NCBI GenBank assembly: GCA_013115125.1
Contig: JABANN010000252.1
Span: 1 to 47,255, forward strand
Source: Perkinsus olseni
Lineage: Eukaryota; Perkinsozoa; Perkinsida
Reading direction: 5' to 3'
Length of the DNA stretch: 47,255 nt
A program made the translations under genes and the position numbers. Shown in pieces: positions 11,041 to 21,911 of this stretch. The notes beneath the pieces are model-generated. The model made no database searches and was not told the DNA's origin. It saw only the letters and a list, made by a program, of their open reading frames with translations. Numbering within the stretch: the first letter of the stretch is position 1; each line of letters begins with the position of its first letter.

Positions 11041-12645
11041 ATGCTATACTCTACTCCCCTTCTGGCCGCCCTTTCTACCCCCTATGCAGTGATGTTCGCT
11101 GCAGCTGACCAGTACCCACTCCAGGACACCTGCCGCCACTATGAGAGATACTTTCAGGCCCCACCGACCTCCGAACGCCGGCCCTCATCGTATTGATTCG
11201 TTGATGTCGAGTGCTGCCACCACGGCAGCCGCCGCCGCCGCCCTTCCCAGCGTGAGCAGCTGTGACTCTCCTCCAGTTAGTGATTTGCAGTCTGCCAGGC
11301 CTGGGCCCCCACCTTCCCGTCATTGGCCTCCCGAGCCCCCTCGAAGCAGCACCCGCGGGAGGCCCCTCATGCGTGGGTGGAATGGTGGCGGGAGGTAGGT
11401 CTTGTCTACCAACAGCATGGGGGGGGAGGTCCATCAATGACCATTCAGGCTGCCCAGCGGTCGCCGTCCTCTTGCTCCATCCAAAGCCCTCGGTCACATG
11501 AATCGATCCACATTCACGTCACTGCTGGCAGCAGCGCTTTCTCTGTCGAGAGGGTGTCAGGCGACTGTTACGACCTGAACGCTGCCGTCATAATAAGGTG
11601 GGGCTGCCGGAGCTGCCCCGTGAGAGATCGTAGTTCCCTTCCTCAGAGACAGAACGGTTAATGCCACAGACAAAGACCTCCTAAGCAAGCTCAGCGTAGA
11701 GGGTCCCCCTCTGGCCTGTGAGTCGGCCTTCCAGTCCCTAGCTGGGGTACTCCACAGTGGACCCTATGCGTCTATCGATGAGGCTGTGCGAGGGATGTGC
11801 GCCTTTTTCTGGCCGCAGCAGGAGAGGACGGACCCGTCAGTGACTCAGACCGTGCAATGGATCGATCAGGTGGACTCGTGCAGGGGTATGAAGGAAGGGA
11901 CGTTATCACTGTTTCCTCCGTCAGGTTGTACCGTTGTCATCTTCGCATAGCACCGAGGTGGAGCCCGGGTGCAGCCTGTCTGACGATCTCAGCGGTCAAC
12001 AAGTGCAAGTGATTGGTGATGGCGATGGTGGCATTGTTATCAGAGGAGACTGTTATGGTGACCAGGAAAGGCGTACTGCACTCAGGTAGGCTACAGTGAA
12101 GGCCATTGCAAGCGATTACTGATCTCATTGGTCAGGCACGTCCAGTCATCGGCAGAGCTGGTAGCGCCCGAAGTGGCCGGGGCGGTTCGTTCCGGTCGGG
12201 ACTGCAAGGAGGTGTATCGGGCCTTTGGTATGGCGGAGGGAGGGAGTGTGGAAGCTGCTGTTGGGGCGGTGTGCGTGCTGATCATGAACTCCATTACCCC
12301 GGCGACTACTAGTGCTGTTGTTCTGCCGACTGTGGTTAATGAGGCAGGACGGACAACAACAACACTACCACCATTCGTACTCGAGAGCAGGCCTAGGGCA
12401 ACGCTGCCGACGGCTGATGCTATCATGGACGCGACTGACCCTTCTAGTACATCGAGCGAGATGGTAACAAGCTCGCCAACAACGAGGGCAACTACCACCA
12501 CCACGACTACCACCAGCACTACCATCGCAACTAGTGCCACGACTATTTCCACCACGACCCCCAGCACGACTGCCACCACGACTACTTCCACTATTACCAT
12601 TACTACTACTGTTACTCCAACCACCAGCAAGACCACTACTACTAT

Positions 12646-12682
<37 letters not shown>

Positions 12683-12907
12683 GCCTCTACTGCTGCTGCC
12701 ATCACTATGCGTACAACTCCGATGGTGACGACGCTGTCTCCCACAGCTGAGGAGGAGGAGGCAACCACCAGCGACGCCTCTGAGGCCCTTCCCAAGGGGG
12801 CTTGGCTGGACTGGGTGGGTGGGTGTCTCTGGGGCGGTGACGCGGTCCTTGCCGCCTCTCGGGAATCTGGCTTTACTAGGTCTATTGTAGCCCTTCGTCG
12901 TGCATGA
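11041..12907 (+). CDS. Secreted Thr-rich mucin-like protein, multi-exon
   Basis: A likely signal peptide starts at ATG 11041 (MLYSTPLLAALSTPYAVMFA). Supported 3' exons are 11449-11597, 11647-11869, 11925-12085 and 12136-12907, with phases consistent. Upstream exons 11041-11157, 11212-11251 and 11291-11394 are tentative; the first junction would need a GC donor. A Cys-containing region (GDCYDLNAAVIIR, LACESAFQSL, GMCAFFWPQQ, PGCSLSDDL, SGRDCKEVYRAFG) is followed by a stretch of about 85 residues dominated by Thr (about 12480-12700), then a short tail with WLDWVGGCLWGG. This fits a secreted or surface protein with a densely O-glycosylatable stalk. The family is unknown. The 5' end is the weak part. 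Confidence 0.7.
12480..12700 (+). repeat. ACN-rich low-complexity tract encoding poly-Thr
   Basis: This is a long run of ACT/ACC/ACG codons including a perfect ACT microsatellite near 12640-12680. It is likely length-variable between strains. Confidence 0.85.
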
Positions 12908-12959
12908 CTCCGAACAGTTGTCTAGTCGGTTGAAGTGCTCATGATCAGATACAAGAAAG

Positions 12960-13793
12960 GAAAACGGTGGTTCGTCTCATGTGCCTCTTGTCCTACCCCC
13001 CGGACCAGATATTCTTCGGTATCACTTCGACCACCACGGGAAAAGTAAACCATTGGGTTACCAGGAGAACCATCTCAGTCTGGCAGTGGGAACCTTTCAG
13101 GGAGCCTACCGCGTGCAAGTTGCTGGAAAATGCCGGAATTCGGAGCCTCCTAGGAAGTAAGATCTGTTCTTCCCTTCGAGGTTGGTGGACTGTCTCTCGC
13201 CACTTCTGCTCAACCGGCGGTCGTTTCCGCTTTATCCAACAGTCACCATGGTGGTCCATAAGGCCGTGTTATCGTTACCGACGCCCCTCGTAGGGTACGG
13301 GTTCGTCCTGCTGCTGGCTTCCTACCCGACAGCGGCATCCAAGTGGCCGAGTCAAAAGACTGGAACTGCCTTGGCATCTTCAAGTCGTTCGGGCTCAGCC
13401 CGCAGCTCACTGTGAAGGAGGCTGTAGATGAACTCTGCGATCGGAGTAGTCCCGCCAAGCCCGCAACCAAGCTGTATAATGACACTAGGCCCGCTACGGC
13501 ACCAACTGGGTCGAGCTCCGTAGGACGGGTGGTTCCCTTCTCACCTTCGAGTGAATATTAAGTACAGTCCCAGCCGCAGATTTGGACCAGTAGCCCTCTT
13601 CAGGAGTCCTTTTACTTATGCAAAGGGGTGCAGGTCGGAGGGCAGTACTTTGGCCTGTCGAGGCCTGAATCTTCCGAGTCATGGGATACTATATGGCACC
13701 TGCATGCACGCTGCAACTACGAGGACACCAGCATGGGGCTTCATCCGAGGTCAGACGCCTTTTCTGTAGTAGTGGATAGAAATGCCTTGTTAT
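12960..13793 (+). CDS. Orphan paralogue 1 of a tandem cluster
   Basis: Three coding pieces are visible. One around 12966-13157 includes DILRYHFDHHGKSKPLGYQE. A second at about 13263-13527 includes VIVTDAPRRVRVRPAAGFLP and ESKDWNCLGIFKSFGLSPQL. A third at 13611-13793 includes VQVGGQYFGLSRPE and DTIWHLHARCNYEDTSMGLH and ends at a stop. The join of the last two (intron about 13528-13610) is phase 0. The first junction is unclear and may use a GC donor. The C-terminal block TIWHLHARCNYEDTSM resembles SIWRLDGSCYAPGTNV of the next gene. No known family is recognised. Confidence 0.5.
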
Positions 13794-14015
13794 GAGCTTG
13801 AGCGTTGCCCTTACTGACGCTGATCTATCTCTCCCGCTCCGTTTTAGAAAACCGATGGTCTCTCCCGGAATGGTTTCTATTTGAGATTATGATTAGTCCC
13901 AGAATCTCCTGAATTTGGCGGTGTATGGTACGCTAGCCAGGTATTCCGCCACGAAATCTAGATGGATTGAGTCTAGCCAGAGTATTTAGTATACAACGGC
14001 GACGAACAACAATTA
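13794..14015. other. Intergenic, with a reverse copy of the intron motif
   Basis: The short space between paralogues 1 and 2 contains ATTTCGTGGCGG on the minus strand (13946-13957), opposite to the flanking genes. Confidence 0.5.
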
Positions 14016-15013
14016 ATGACCGTAGACGAGTTTACGCTATCGGATGGGCCTGCCTTCTCCTCTGTGTTCCTTTACCCTACCAGGCACCTGGATAAGATAG
14101 TCGCAGTCGGGAGGCCACCAAAGGACTGCCCAGATCTACTCAACATGTTCTACGTTCATGAGGGGAAGTCACCCGATGAGGTTATCCGGACGGTCTGCAT
14201 CCGCCATTTCCATCCTGAGATCACCAAACACGCCAACACTCGAAAAACGTTTCGGCAACTCGGAACGAGCTGGCCCTCCTGGGTAAGCGAGGCGAGTGCT
14301 CCCTGCTAGACGGTAGGGAGTTGTGCTGTGGTAGGTTCAGTTTGGTCGCTATCAGCAAGTTGACCAGTGCCTCATCATGTTGAATAAAGATATCTTCGTG
14401 CTCTACTATCAGCCTACGGGCGCCGGATCGAAGTGGAAAGGTCTAGCTGAGTGCCCGGGAGGCCGTGGGAAGGAGGACACTACGCTGTAAGCCTGAGTTA
14501 CGCAGGCCCGATGGTGTGGTAGTTTCCGCTTCCTTCAGGATTCCCGTGGGAGGCTTTGTTGCACCAAAAGGCGTCGGCGGGTATCGATCTTGTAGTCGAC
14601 TTTTCCACTACGTTATTGGTGATGCTACTTCGGATGCCCCTACGGCGGTGTCGAGGATCTGTGATGGGTTGACTGATGGAGGGGACAGTCGGCAACCGGG
14701 GAGGGTCAGGACTAACCCCACCAATCTCCCCACCAGCAGGAGGAGGCAGATGGTTAATAACAGGCGGACCTTCGCTAGGCCCTCATTCGTTAGCGATAGA
14801 GGTACCTACATCCAACCGACAAGGGATCTCACTACCACCTCTGTAGTGCCTCTATCGGTTGCCCCTGTGCCCAAGCAGCGGAAGGGTATCGCTTGCTCAT
14901 CGTACGACGGGCGCCAAGCAGTCAGCTTCCACATGATGAACGACATTGGCCGTAGCATATGGAGACTGGATGGCAGCTGTTATGCTCCGGGAACTAATGT
15001 GATGAGGAAGTAA
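14016..15013 (+). CDS. Orphan paralogue 2 of a tandem cluster, 286 aa
   Basis: Exons 14016-14282, 14368-14486 and 14539-15013 join in phase (introns of 85 and 52 nt, GT-AG) and give 286 aa. Recognisable blocks are PDLLNMFYVHEGKSPDEVIR, CLIMLNKDIFVLYYQ and, at the C terminus, GRSIWRLDGSCYAPGTNVMR. The middle block resembles HCMLVDGDFFVIYHK of the next gene, and the last resembles the end of the preceding gene. Polar low-complexity sequence lies between. No family is recognised, and no signal peptide or membrane span is obvious. Confidence 0.65.
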
Positions 15014-15087
15014 GCATCCGTTCGGGCGTTGCTGCTGCACGCCGGCTCTCGGTGACGGCCTTACCTATCCGCCTCTACTGTTGAGCG

Positions 15088-15780
15088 ATGGATGTTTTCA
15101 GGAATCTCGTCACTTACGTGGTAACTGATAGGGTCCTCTCCCAGTGCAAGGATCTGTTCTATTATCTGGCCCCCACCGCCAGGAGCAACCAAGCTTACAC
15201 CAAAGCCTTCTGCTCGCTCTTTATCAGTGGCTCGCCCACAGGCAGCACTGGCCGAGCTGGCAACGTAACTCAACTCTCTTGATGGGACTTTGGACTCGCC
15301 TCTTGCTCTCATCAGATACGGGCGAGTAGAATCAATACCATCGATCATTGCATGCTCGTGGACGGCGACTTCTTCGTTATTTATCATAAGCGTCTTCCCA
15401 GCTCATCCCGGTGGACTCTGGATGCCAGCTGTCCCGACACGAGGGAGTCTGACGGCGTTAGGAGGTGGGGCATCTGGTTCGGCGGCGACTAGCTTTTCCT
15501 GTTGTGCCATCTGTAGGGGTCAGGCAGGCGTGATAACCGTCGTTCAGAACTGCTTTCTGGGGCCAAGTTGACTAGACTCCACTCAGCTTTGATGAAGGGA
15601 TTTACGCCAATTCTGCATGCCATGGATTGCCTTCGCTCGCCGTGCGGGTCAGCAGGATTGGTTGCCTCTCAGGGGTCTCACCAAAGTGGTCCCCTTCCAC
15701 GCCAAGTCCGACGCATCCTGTTCGCAAATATTACAAGCAGAGAAGATACGCAGTTCTACAACCGCGGCAGCCGCGATTAA
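15088..15780 (+). CDS. Orphan paralogue 3 of a tandem cluster, 193 aa
   Basis: Exons 15088-15264, 15316-15456 and 15517-15780 join in phase 0 at both junctions (introns of 51 and 60 nt). The blocks CKDLFYYLAPTARSNQAYTK and HCMLVDGDFFVIYHKRLPSS occur in the same order as the matching blocks of the gene just upstream, so the two look like tandem duplicates that have diverged strongly. This copy lacks the long C-terminal part with the SIWRLDGSC block, so it may be truncated or may have changed its 3' end. Function is unknown. Confidence 0.55.
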
Positions 15781-16369
15781 GACCATCTGCGATCGGCATT
15801 TTCCAGGCGCGTGACGAAGCGGGCGCCTCTTTCCCGATTTCGGTCTATTTTCTGTGGTTAACTTGTCTTGTTACATGATTCCTGTTCATTACTGTGCGTG
15901 TTTACTTCGTGTCTTCTTGAGACCCCCTCTTACCCGCGTTCGGCGTGGCTTCATCTCCTTGTGTTGCAGTACTGAGTGTTGGCTACTGGACATGCCTGTG
16001 CAAGTAGCGAGCTTTTCAGAACAACTCGGGGATGCTCCCGTATGTCACGACTCATGAAAGGCATACAACGGAGGGAATCCTGACCAAATTATCTCCGCAA
16101 AACCCTTATTCGTGGGAGGAGGACTTGCCGAAACGGGATGAGCGAACTGAGCATGAAGAATGTCTTCGTTTACTGAAGCAATTCGCAGTTGAACTCTAAA
16201 CACACCAACCGAGTAGTCTGCGTTGTTGTGACATGTTCGACTCACCGTCGATTCATAAGCCTTGAAGGGGCTCATTATATCGCACTCGGAACAACACGAC
16301 CGAAGGAGCGTCAAGAACACATCATTTGGTTGGATGCTGACAGTCGTGGGGAAGCGGCGATTCGGTGCA
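15781..16369. other. Mostly intergenic
   Basis: A minus frame (16045-16434) is open for 129 codons but has no recognisable content and overlaps the 3' end of the next gene. I see no convincing gene. Confidence 0.35.
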
Positions 16370-17260
16370 TCACCGCTGTTTCCAGGCGTCGTCATTGGCC
16401 TTCGCTGATTGCGGAAGTTGTTCTCCGTCTCCACCAGTCGCTCTCTCGAATCCTCTCAGTAAATCCATGTAAGCTGGAAAAGCCTCCTCGAAGGCAACAT
16501 CGGCCCCCGAACCTAACGGGCCGTCGAACTTCATTTCACCCCTTCCCTTCCTAGTCGCTTCTGTAGCGGCAGAGAGCTCGAGTGCTTCGGACCGTCCGTG
16601 AGAGCCGTGCTTCTCATCAATTTCCGCGGTGCTCTTCTGTGTAGCCCTATGCTCGGTATTGGCTTCTGCTGGCCTGGGGTCGTCCCTCCTCGTTAGGGGA
16701 CTCCTTTCACGGTAGGGTAGGGTAGGGTAGGGTAGGTGTGATCGTGCGCAGTCGAAAGCGCGCATGCCCGTAGCAGGAAGATATGCAGGTATAACGACAG
16801 CCATAGTAATCGAATCATTAGAGTGCTGTGGTGGAAACGAGTGAAAGAATGGTGGGAACATCTCCTCCTGTATTCTCAGAACTCGGCTAAAGAAGCCGGA
16901 AGAAGGCATACAGTGCTTCCAAATGAACGTACGGTCTCGAGTCGAGACCTCCTCTCCAGGGGAAGACCCCGGCGTATTATCCGTTCTGGATGAGCGAGTT
17001 GGAAACCTCCGCCCTCGAGTGGGCGTCGCTACACGACGGCACAACGGCAGTCTCGTCATCGCCGCTCGGTGGAAATGAGAGGTTCGCGCGGGCAGCCATG
17101 TACGGGAGAAAATACTCGTCATGTGCGTGTCTTCTATCTTCTTCTGCAGGAGACTCGGCAAGGAAATGCTTTCATGCTGCCACCGCGAGGTTGAATCGAA
17201 CGCTGGAGAGTTCGGGTACGCCTCGACCGGGACACCGTCCTCGAACCTCTCGACCGCCAT
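16370..17260 (-). CDS. Orphan gene on the minus strand, boundaries uncertain
   Basis: The ATG at 17260 begins MAVERFEDGVPVEAYPNSPA. A neighbouring frame then reads DRRHAHDEYFLPYMAARANL and AVVPSCSDAHSRAEVSNSLI, and later GVFPWRGGLDSRPYVHLEAL, which all look coding. The frame changes imply introns, one perhaps only 26 nt with a GC donor; an in-frame TAA separates two of the blocks, so degeneration is possible. The 3' part reads GADVAFEEAFPAYMDLLRGF. No family is recognised. Confidence 0.4.
   Translation of the reverse strand: MAVERFEDGVPVEAYPNSPAFDSTSRWQHESISLPSLLQKKIEDTHMTSIFSRTWLPARTSHFHRAAMTRLPLCRRVATPTRGRRFPTRSSRTDNTPGSSPGEEVSTRDRTFIWKHCMPSSGFFSRVLRIQEEMFPPFFHSFPPQHSNDSITMAVVIPAYLPATGMRAFDCARSHLPYPTLPYRERSPLTRRDDPRPAEANTEHRATQKSTAEIDEKHGSHGRSEALELSAATEATRKGRGEMKFDGPLGSGADVAFEEAFPAYMDLLRGFERATGGDGEQLPQSAKANDDAWKQR
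16713..16737 (+). repeat. (TAGGG)n short tandem repeat
   Basis: About five TAGGG units lie in the minus-strand orphan gene region. The array is interstitial and short, so it is a microsatellite rather than a telomere. Confidence 0.8.
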
Positions 17261-17628
17261 GGGCAGGTCCGCACAACATCAACATGCATTACACAAGCCT
17301 CTGACCCTATACTCGATCCTCGACCCCATTAACGATGGGACATAACCCATCCCAGAGTCGCATAGTGGTCATGCCAGACGACAGCTGTACCTCGACCGAC
17401 CGAAGCACCCAGCATCGCTCATTCTGCGCGGTATTTTCCAAGGTATATCTAGCAGAAGATGCCATTCCCCTCTGGCACTCCAGCCGCCTCCCACTCGACG
17501 CAAATCCGATCGCTTGACTGTAGTGAAACAGACAAACAGTACATCAAAGAAATTGTTATCAAGCGTGACTGGCGCATAATGTAACAAGTGACAGTGTCTA
17601 AAAGCGCATCGGTAATTCTTCTTCCCAT
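17261..17628. other. Intergenic, no gene seen
   Basis: The space lies between the stop of the BRAP2-like gene and the ATG of the downstream minus gene. No coding signal is seen. Confidence 0.5.
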
Positions 17629-20188
17629 TCATCGCCTGTTCCGTCGACTCCGACGGTTAGTGTTCTGCGCGATGACGAAGCTGCCCTGCACGTCCGCATC
17701 AGTAGCCCCGGACTTTTCAACTTGTGCCCTCATGCTCAAGTATTGCTTCAAATCTTTCATCTGTTCTCGGAGGTCAGCCTTCTCCGAGTGGAGCTTCTTT
17801 GCACGAACCTGAGGAGCGGTATCAGACAGGCACTCATCGCTGAGAGGCACAGAAAAAGGAAAATCTAACAAATTCGCCCACACAAGACGACATTAAGCTC
17901 CACTCACCATCGACGCTATTTTCCGCCGCTGTATGTCCTTCTTCAGTCCAGCCACTACATCATCAAGCTCTCGTCGTTCTTCCTTCAACCCATCACATGC
18001 AAGGTTCAACCTCAGATACGGACAATTCGCGCCTTCCCATCACTAACCCTCCCACTTCTCGAGTGCCGACGTGACCTCCTCTTCCTCCGACTTCAGCTGT
18101 GTTCGCTCCTCGTCCACTACATCAAGCTCATCCTTAGCGTCGCAGAGTCTCGACAGAATCTCATCGCGCTGACCGGTAGCAACGGAGTAACTAACAACCG
18201 CAACAAACCACTGGCGAGGAGTCTGTTGCTTCGCCCAACGGAATAAGTGTAAAGTCTTTCCGTCTACTCCTTCTATGCCCACTTTCTCGAGGGGAATCAG
18301 GTATGCACAAGACGATCGGCGCATAATGAGTATCAAAGCCTTGCCACCGGCGCTGTTACCTCTCCCTATTCCGCGCTCGGATCTCTTCGAAGATCTCCTC
18401 GTAGTGCTGTTGCTGTGACTCCTGCAAAGTCGCGTAGACCTCATTGAACTCGGTCATGATATCCTCCTCGTCTCCCTGGAGGATCTTCTTCGCTGCATGC
18501 TTCACTTTCTTGCACGAACCTTGCCCAGCGACGTCAGCACCACGCCCGGGAGACAACGTCCTCACCTTTGCTGTCCTCACTCGCCTCATCATCGCCGCTC
18601 TCTTGCGAGGCCCTGCCGGTGAGACCAACAAAGCCGCCCTCGGAGAAGTCGTACACAGACTGCGTGGACACCTAACGAGAAAGCGGCGAAATTTTTCGGT
18701 AAAATTGTCGGAAAATCCTCACCTGCATGGCGAATGCGTGATCAGACTCCAGATAGTGGGCGTAGGCGTGGGTGTAGTGATGACGATCATCTCCCCCACC
18801 ACCCGCACCACTCAATCCATCTTCTACGAAACCCGAGTAGCCTTCATTATCACAACCTGAGGAGTTAAGCGTCGCGATTGAACTCCTTAAGTGGCAACGT
18901 ACAGCCTATGAAGCCGCAGACAAGGCAGACCATGAGCTTCATCGAGTCAGCCTCTCCACAGACATCGCAGCTACTGCATCTGCATCCAATCACGGGATCG
19001 ACGAGCGAGGGAGTACTGTGGCTGCTGCCTACCGCGACGGGTACTGCTGGAAACGGCAGACGGGGCAGGATCTATCGCACCACTTGGAGAGGCACTTCCA
19101 ATGGAAGCTATGACCGCAGAGTATCGTCAACGCCACGCCGCCTCCCCCGCAGGCTGCTTGGCCCCCAGTCGAGGTCGCGCTAGGGGAGTATCTTAGAGGT
19201 CGGAAGTTGACCACGAAAGTGCAGTGATGAGCCTCACAGTAGTGGATCGAGACATATACTGCACTGGTGTTCCTTGGTGAGGACAGGGGCGAACAGTTGT
19301 ACTGGAGCCAGCATGTCGTCAACAGTCTTCGAGACGGCCGCGTCTATCCGGCAGGCAGTGACCTCTAGCAGAGGCAGGGAGCTACCTGTGGGGGACGATG
19401 GCTATTTTGACGAGATGCGATCATGCTACTGGCGCCTCCGACCAACTGTCTGGCATTGGCATGGGAATCCGAGCCGCCCACGAGGACCAGGAGGAGGTAG
19501 GACTCTGGATAGGGACCATGCAGGACCTGCAAAGAGTACAGCTTAGGAGACCAACCCGACAAGGGGGGAATACAACGTAAATTCGACAAGCAGCAGTCCC
19601 GGCGTGTCCTTCGAGATGGGCCCTCATCGATGGTCAGATGAAGACTGGTGGAGAACGGATTCTAGTCTCGGTAAGAACTGAGGCGAGTCTTAAGGCGCTA
19701 TAGCCTATAGCCTATAGCCTATAGCCGATACCACACCAGAGCTGTATCGCGTACACGAGATGTGTCTACCCGGTAATAAGCCCCTGCTCGCGATGGTATT
19801 AACGCTGCAGGCGTAATACCCGAAGACTGCTTACCTTGTACTGCTCAACCCCAGCTTGGTAGGACTCCCATACAGCCACCACTTCTGTTGGAGGGGTGTC
19901 CTTCGATACACAGGGGCACAGGAGGACAGTGGGCTCGAAGCCATCGTAGTCGACAGCGGTGGACGATGATGACGACGATCGGCCGGCTTTTGTGTTGAAG
20001 TCAAATTCATCAACATATATGAGACCTATCAAGTTGGCAGCATTTTGCACTTTTTCCATCAGTTTTTTCCTCAGCTGACCTGTGGTCATGTGCACGCTCG
20101 GGTTGCCCGCCCAAAACTCATATTTATCGACGGAGCTCGTCGAAGGCTCCTGTCTCTCCCGCGAATGGGAACCTGAGCTTCCCAGCAT
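17629..20188 (-). CDS. BRAP2/IMP-type E3 ubiquitin ligase (BRAP domain, RING, ZnF-UBP, coiled coil)
   Basis: BRAP2 proteins bind ubiquitin through a UBP zinc finger, carry a RING E3 domain and regulate MAPK signalling and nuclear import in animals; the role here is inferred. Exons (minus, 5' to 3'): 20188-20080, 20025-19835, about 19627-19577, 19526-19430, 19385-19238, 19179-19030, 18973-18903, 18856-18723, 18671-18566, 18519-18360, 18190 to about 18055, 18010-17908, 17808-17629. The N terminus has [13 protein letters not shown], as in the BRAP2 domain. The RING reads CSICLDPLL, then [17 protein letters not shown] and [11 protein letters not shown]. The UBP finger reads [18 protein letters not shown] and [20 protein letters not shown] long coiled coil and a basic end ([11 protein letters not shown]) follow. 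Unclear points are the start of exon 3 and the junction near 18050, which may use a GA or GC donor. Confidence 0.88.
19699..19728. repeat. 7-bp tandem repeat (CCTATAG)n in a BRAP2 intron
   Basis: About four units of CCTATAG lie in the intron between exons 2 and 3 of the minus-strand gene. Confidence 0.85.
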
Positions 20189-20388
20189 TCATCAAGGTTG
20201 CATCGCGGATGACGGGTGGCCCTCACAGGTTGACTGACTGCGAGGTCTCCTTATAGAGTCAGTGATAGCAGAAGATGCTCTACTGGGTGGAGGTGGGGAC
20301 GAGGAGGGTACCGACTTGGACGGCATTATGATATGGTCAGGCTACAGAGGGAGTGATTGGCGCCTAACGGGTAGAACGTCAATAGAGA

Positions 20389-20493
20389 GCGGGTCGAACG
20401 TCAACACTGTTGACCCAACAAACCCTGAAAGGGTTGTTTACTATTCTCGGAAGCGGGCCCGCCATCAGTTGGTAATTGTTCTTCACCTCTGAA
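20389..20493 (+). repeat. Dispersed repeat, copy 1
   Basis: It shares GGGTTGTTTACTATTCTCGG, CCATCAG and the GGTAA(T/C)TGTTCTTCA(C/T)CTCT stretch with 21827-21911. It carries six extra bases (CGGGCC) in the middle. Confidence 0.8.
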
Positions 20494-21826
20494 CCCAACT
20501 GAACTCAACTCAAACTGTTCAGCGAGGGGACATACAAGTCAAGTAGACTTATCTCACCATATAGCGACTCAACGTGAAGAGCACAGCTGCCGTTGACGGG
20601 TTCGCTCTCCTCTCGCTGGAGGTCCGAAGTCACCACCAAGCGACTTCACGTCGACAAGCTAAATCTTGTCCCGGAGGCAGGGCTCGCGAACAAACCTTGT
20701 CGATGATACGTCGGACAGCAGCCCACAGAAATGATACTTAACTTACTGGGCGTATACTCCTCCTTGTCCACCCTGAGTAGTAAAAGGGTCGGCGACTTCC
20801 GAATGCCTGAATGACGTGATGCTGACATCACATTTCCCTGACTCCCACCGTTTTAGGTCATCAGCTTCTACCCATGCCCGTGGCTCTCTCATAGCAACCT
20901 GCCTCTACCTCCTGTGACATGATACACGACGGTTTCTCCATCACTGTACCAGCCTGTTCCAGAAGGGGGTCCTCACTGTGTGTCTCATGGCCGACAGATG
21001 AAAGTAGGTCTTAAAACTTCGACCCTTGGGCAATCGAGAGCACATTCTCCACCAATGAGTAAGTACGGCATCAACAACTCCTGAGCCGGTACCGCTCCGG
21101 CGGTCTCCTGATCAGCCGGCGCTCCTCTTCCACCACTAGCGAGACTGTCTGTAGACATACCGGTTGATAAACAAGCTAAGTATCTATGCAGCACAAGCGT
21201 CGTGCTCAGGACTGAGTCCAAAAGACAAAGGCTTACATCGTGTACCGATCGATTCCTCTGGGTATGTTGAGAGTCCCTGTCAAACATGGAAGTCTCGGAC
21301 ACCGCGACGAGCATTATGGTTTCAGCTTCTGACTCCTCACTTCGCTACACTCACAATCAGTCTCCTCACCATTACTCCGATCTCATTAATATCTGCCGCA
21401 GCCGCGGTATCTTCACGGGTTGCTACAGCGTAATGGAAGCAGACTGCTTCAAGCAGTCATTAAGACGTCCAGCGTATAAGTTCATGGTTAAAAACAGCAC
21501 CCTATTGTGAGTTACTATGCAGGCTGCGGTCACGACAATGAGCTCCAGACGCTGAGAGAGGTCTACAAGCAACAACGCAACAAAGCCAATTCTGTCAAGT
21601 GTCGCCACTGGCAGAAGTGCGCGTCCATCCGCGGCCCGAACATAAGTTTAGCGGAGGTCAATTGCCTCCGAGTTCGCACGTCCGCTGTTCATAACCGTAT
21701 ACAGGCAAGTCTCCATGACTCAGGAACGAAACCGATTTAGTCGTAGCACAGAGCAAAGATTAATGCCTGTCAATATGCTCCACTATCACCACAACCCTCA
21801 CGGTGTAAATCCGTTTATGGCGCTCA

Positions 21827-21911
21827 GCGGGCCGAACGTCCAGAAATGCTACAAAGGGTTGTTTTACTATTCTCGGAAGCCATCAGCTGGTAACTGTTCT
21901 TCATCTCTAAA
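21827..21911 (+). repeat. Dispersed repeat, copy 2
   Basis: It lies in the same orientation as copy 1, about 1.4 kb away, and is roughly 80-85% identical by eye. Both begin with GCGGG(T/C)CGAACGTC. Confidence 0.8.

Noticed and set aside
12091-12795. Minus-strand 234-aa Val-rich ORF
   Set aside because: It is the antisense shadow of the ACN/Thr-rich exon of the mucin-like gene.
15617-15814. ORF with KTICDRHFPGA similar to CIRHFHPE of paralogue 2
   Set aside because: It overlaps the phase-consistent exon 15517-15780 in another frame, and the similarity is short.
16713-16737. Telomeric repeat
   Set aside because: Only about five TAGGG units, interstitial; too short and not the expected TTTAGGG.
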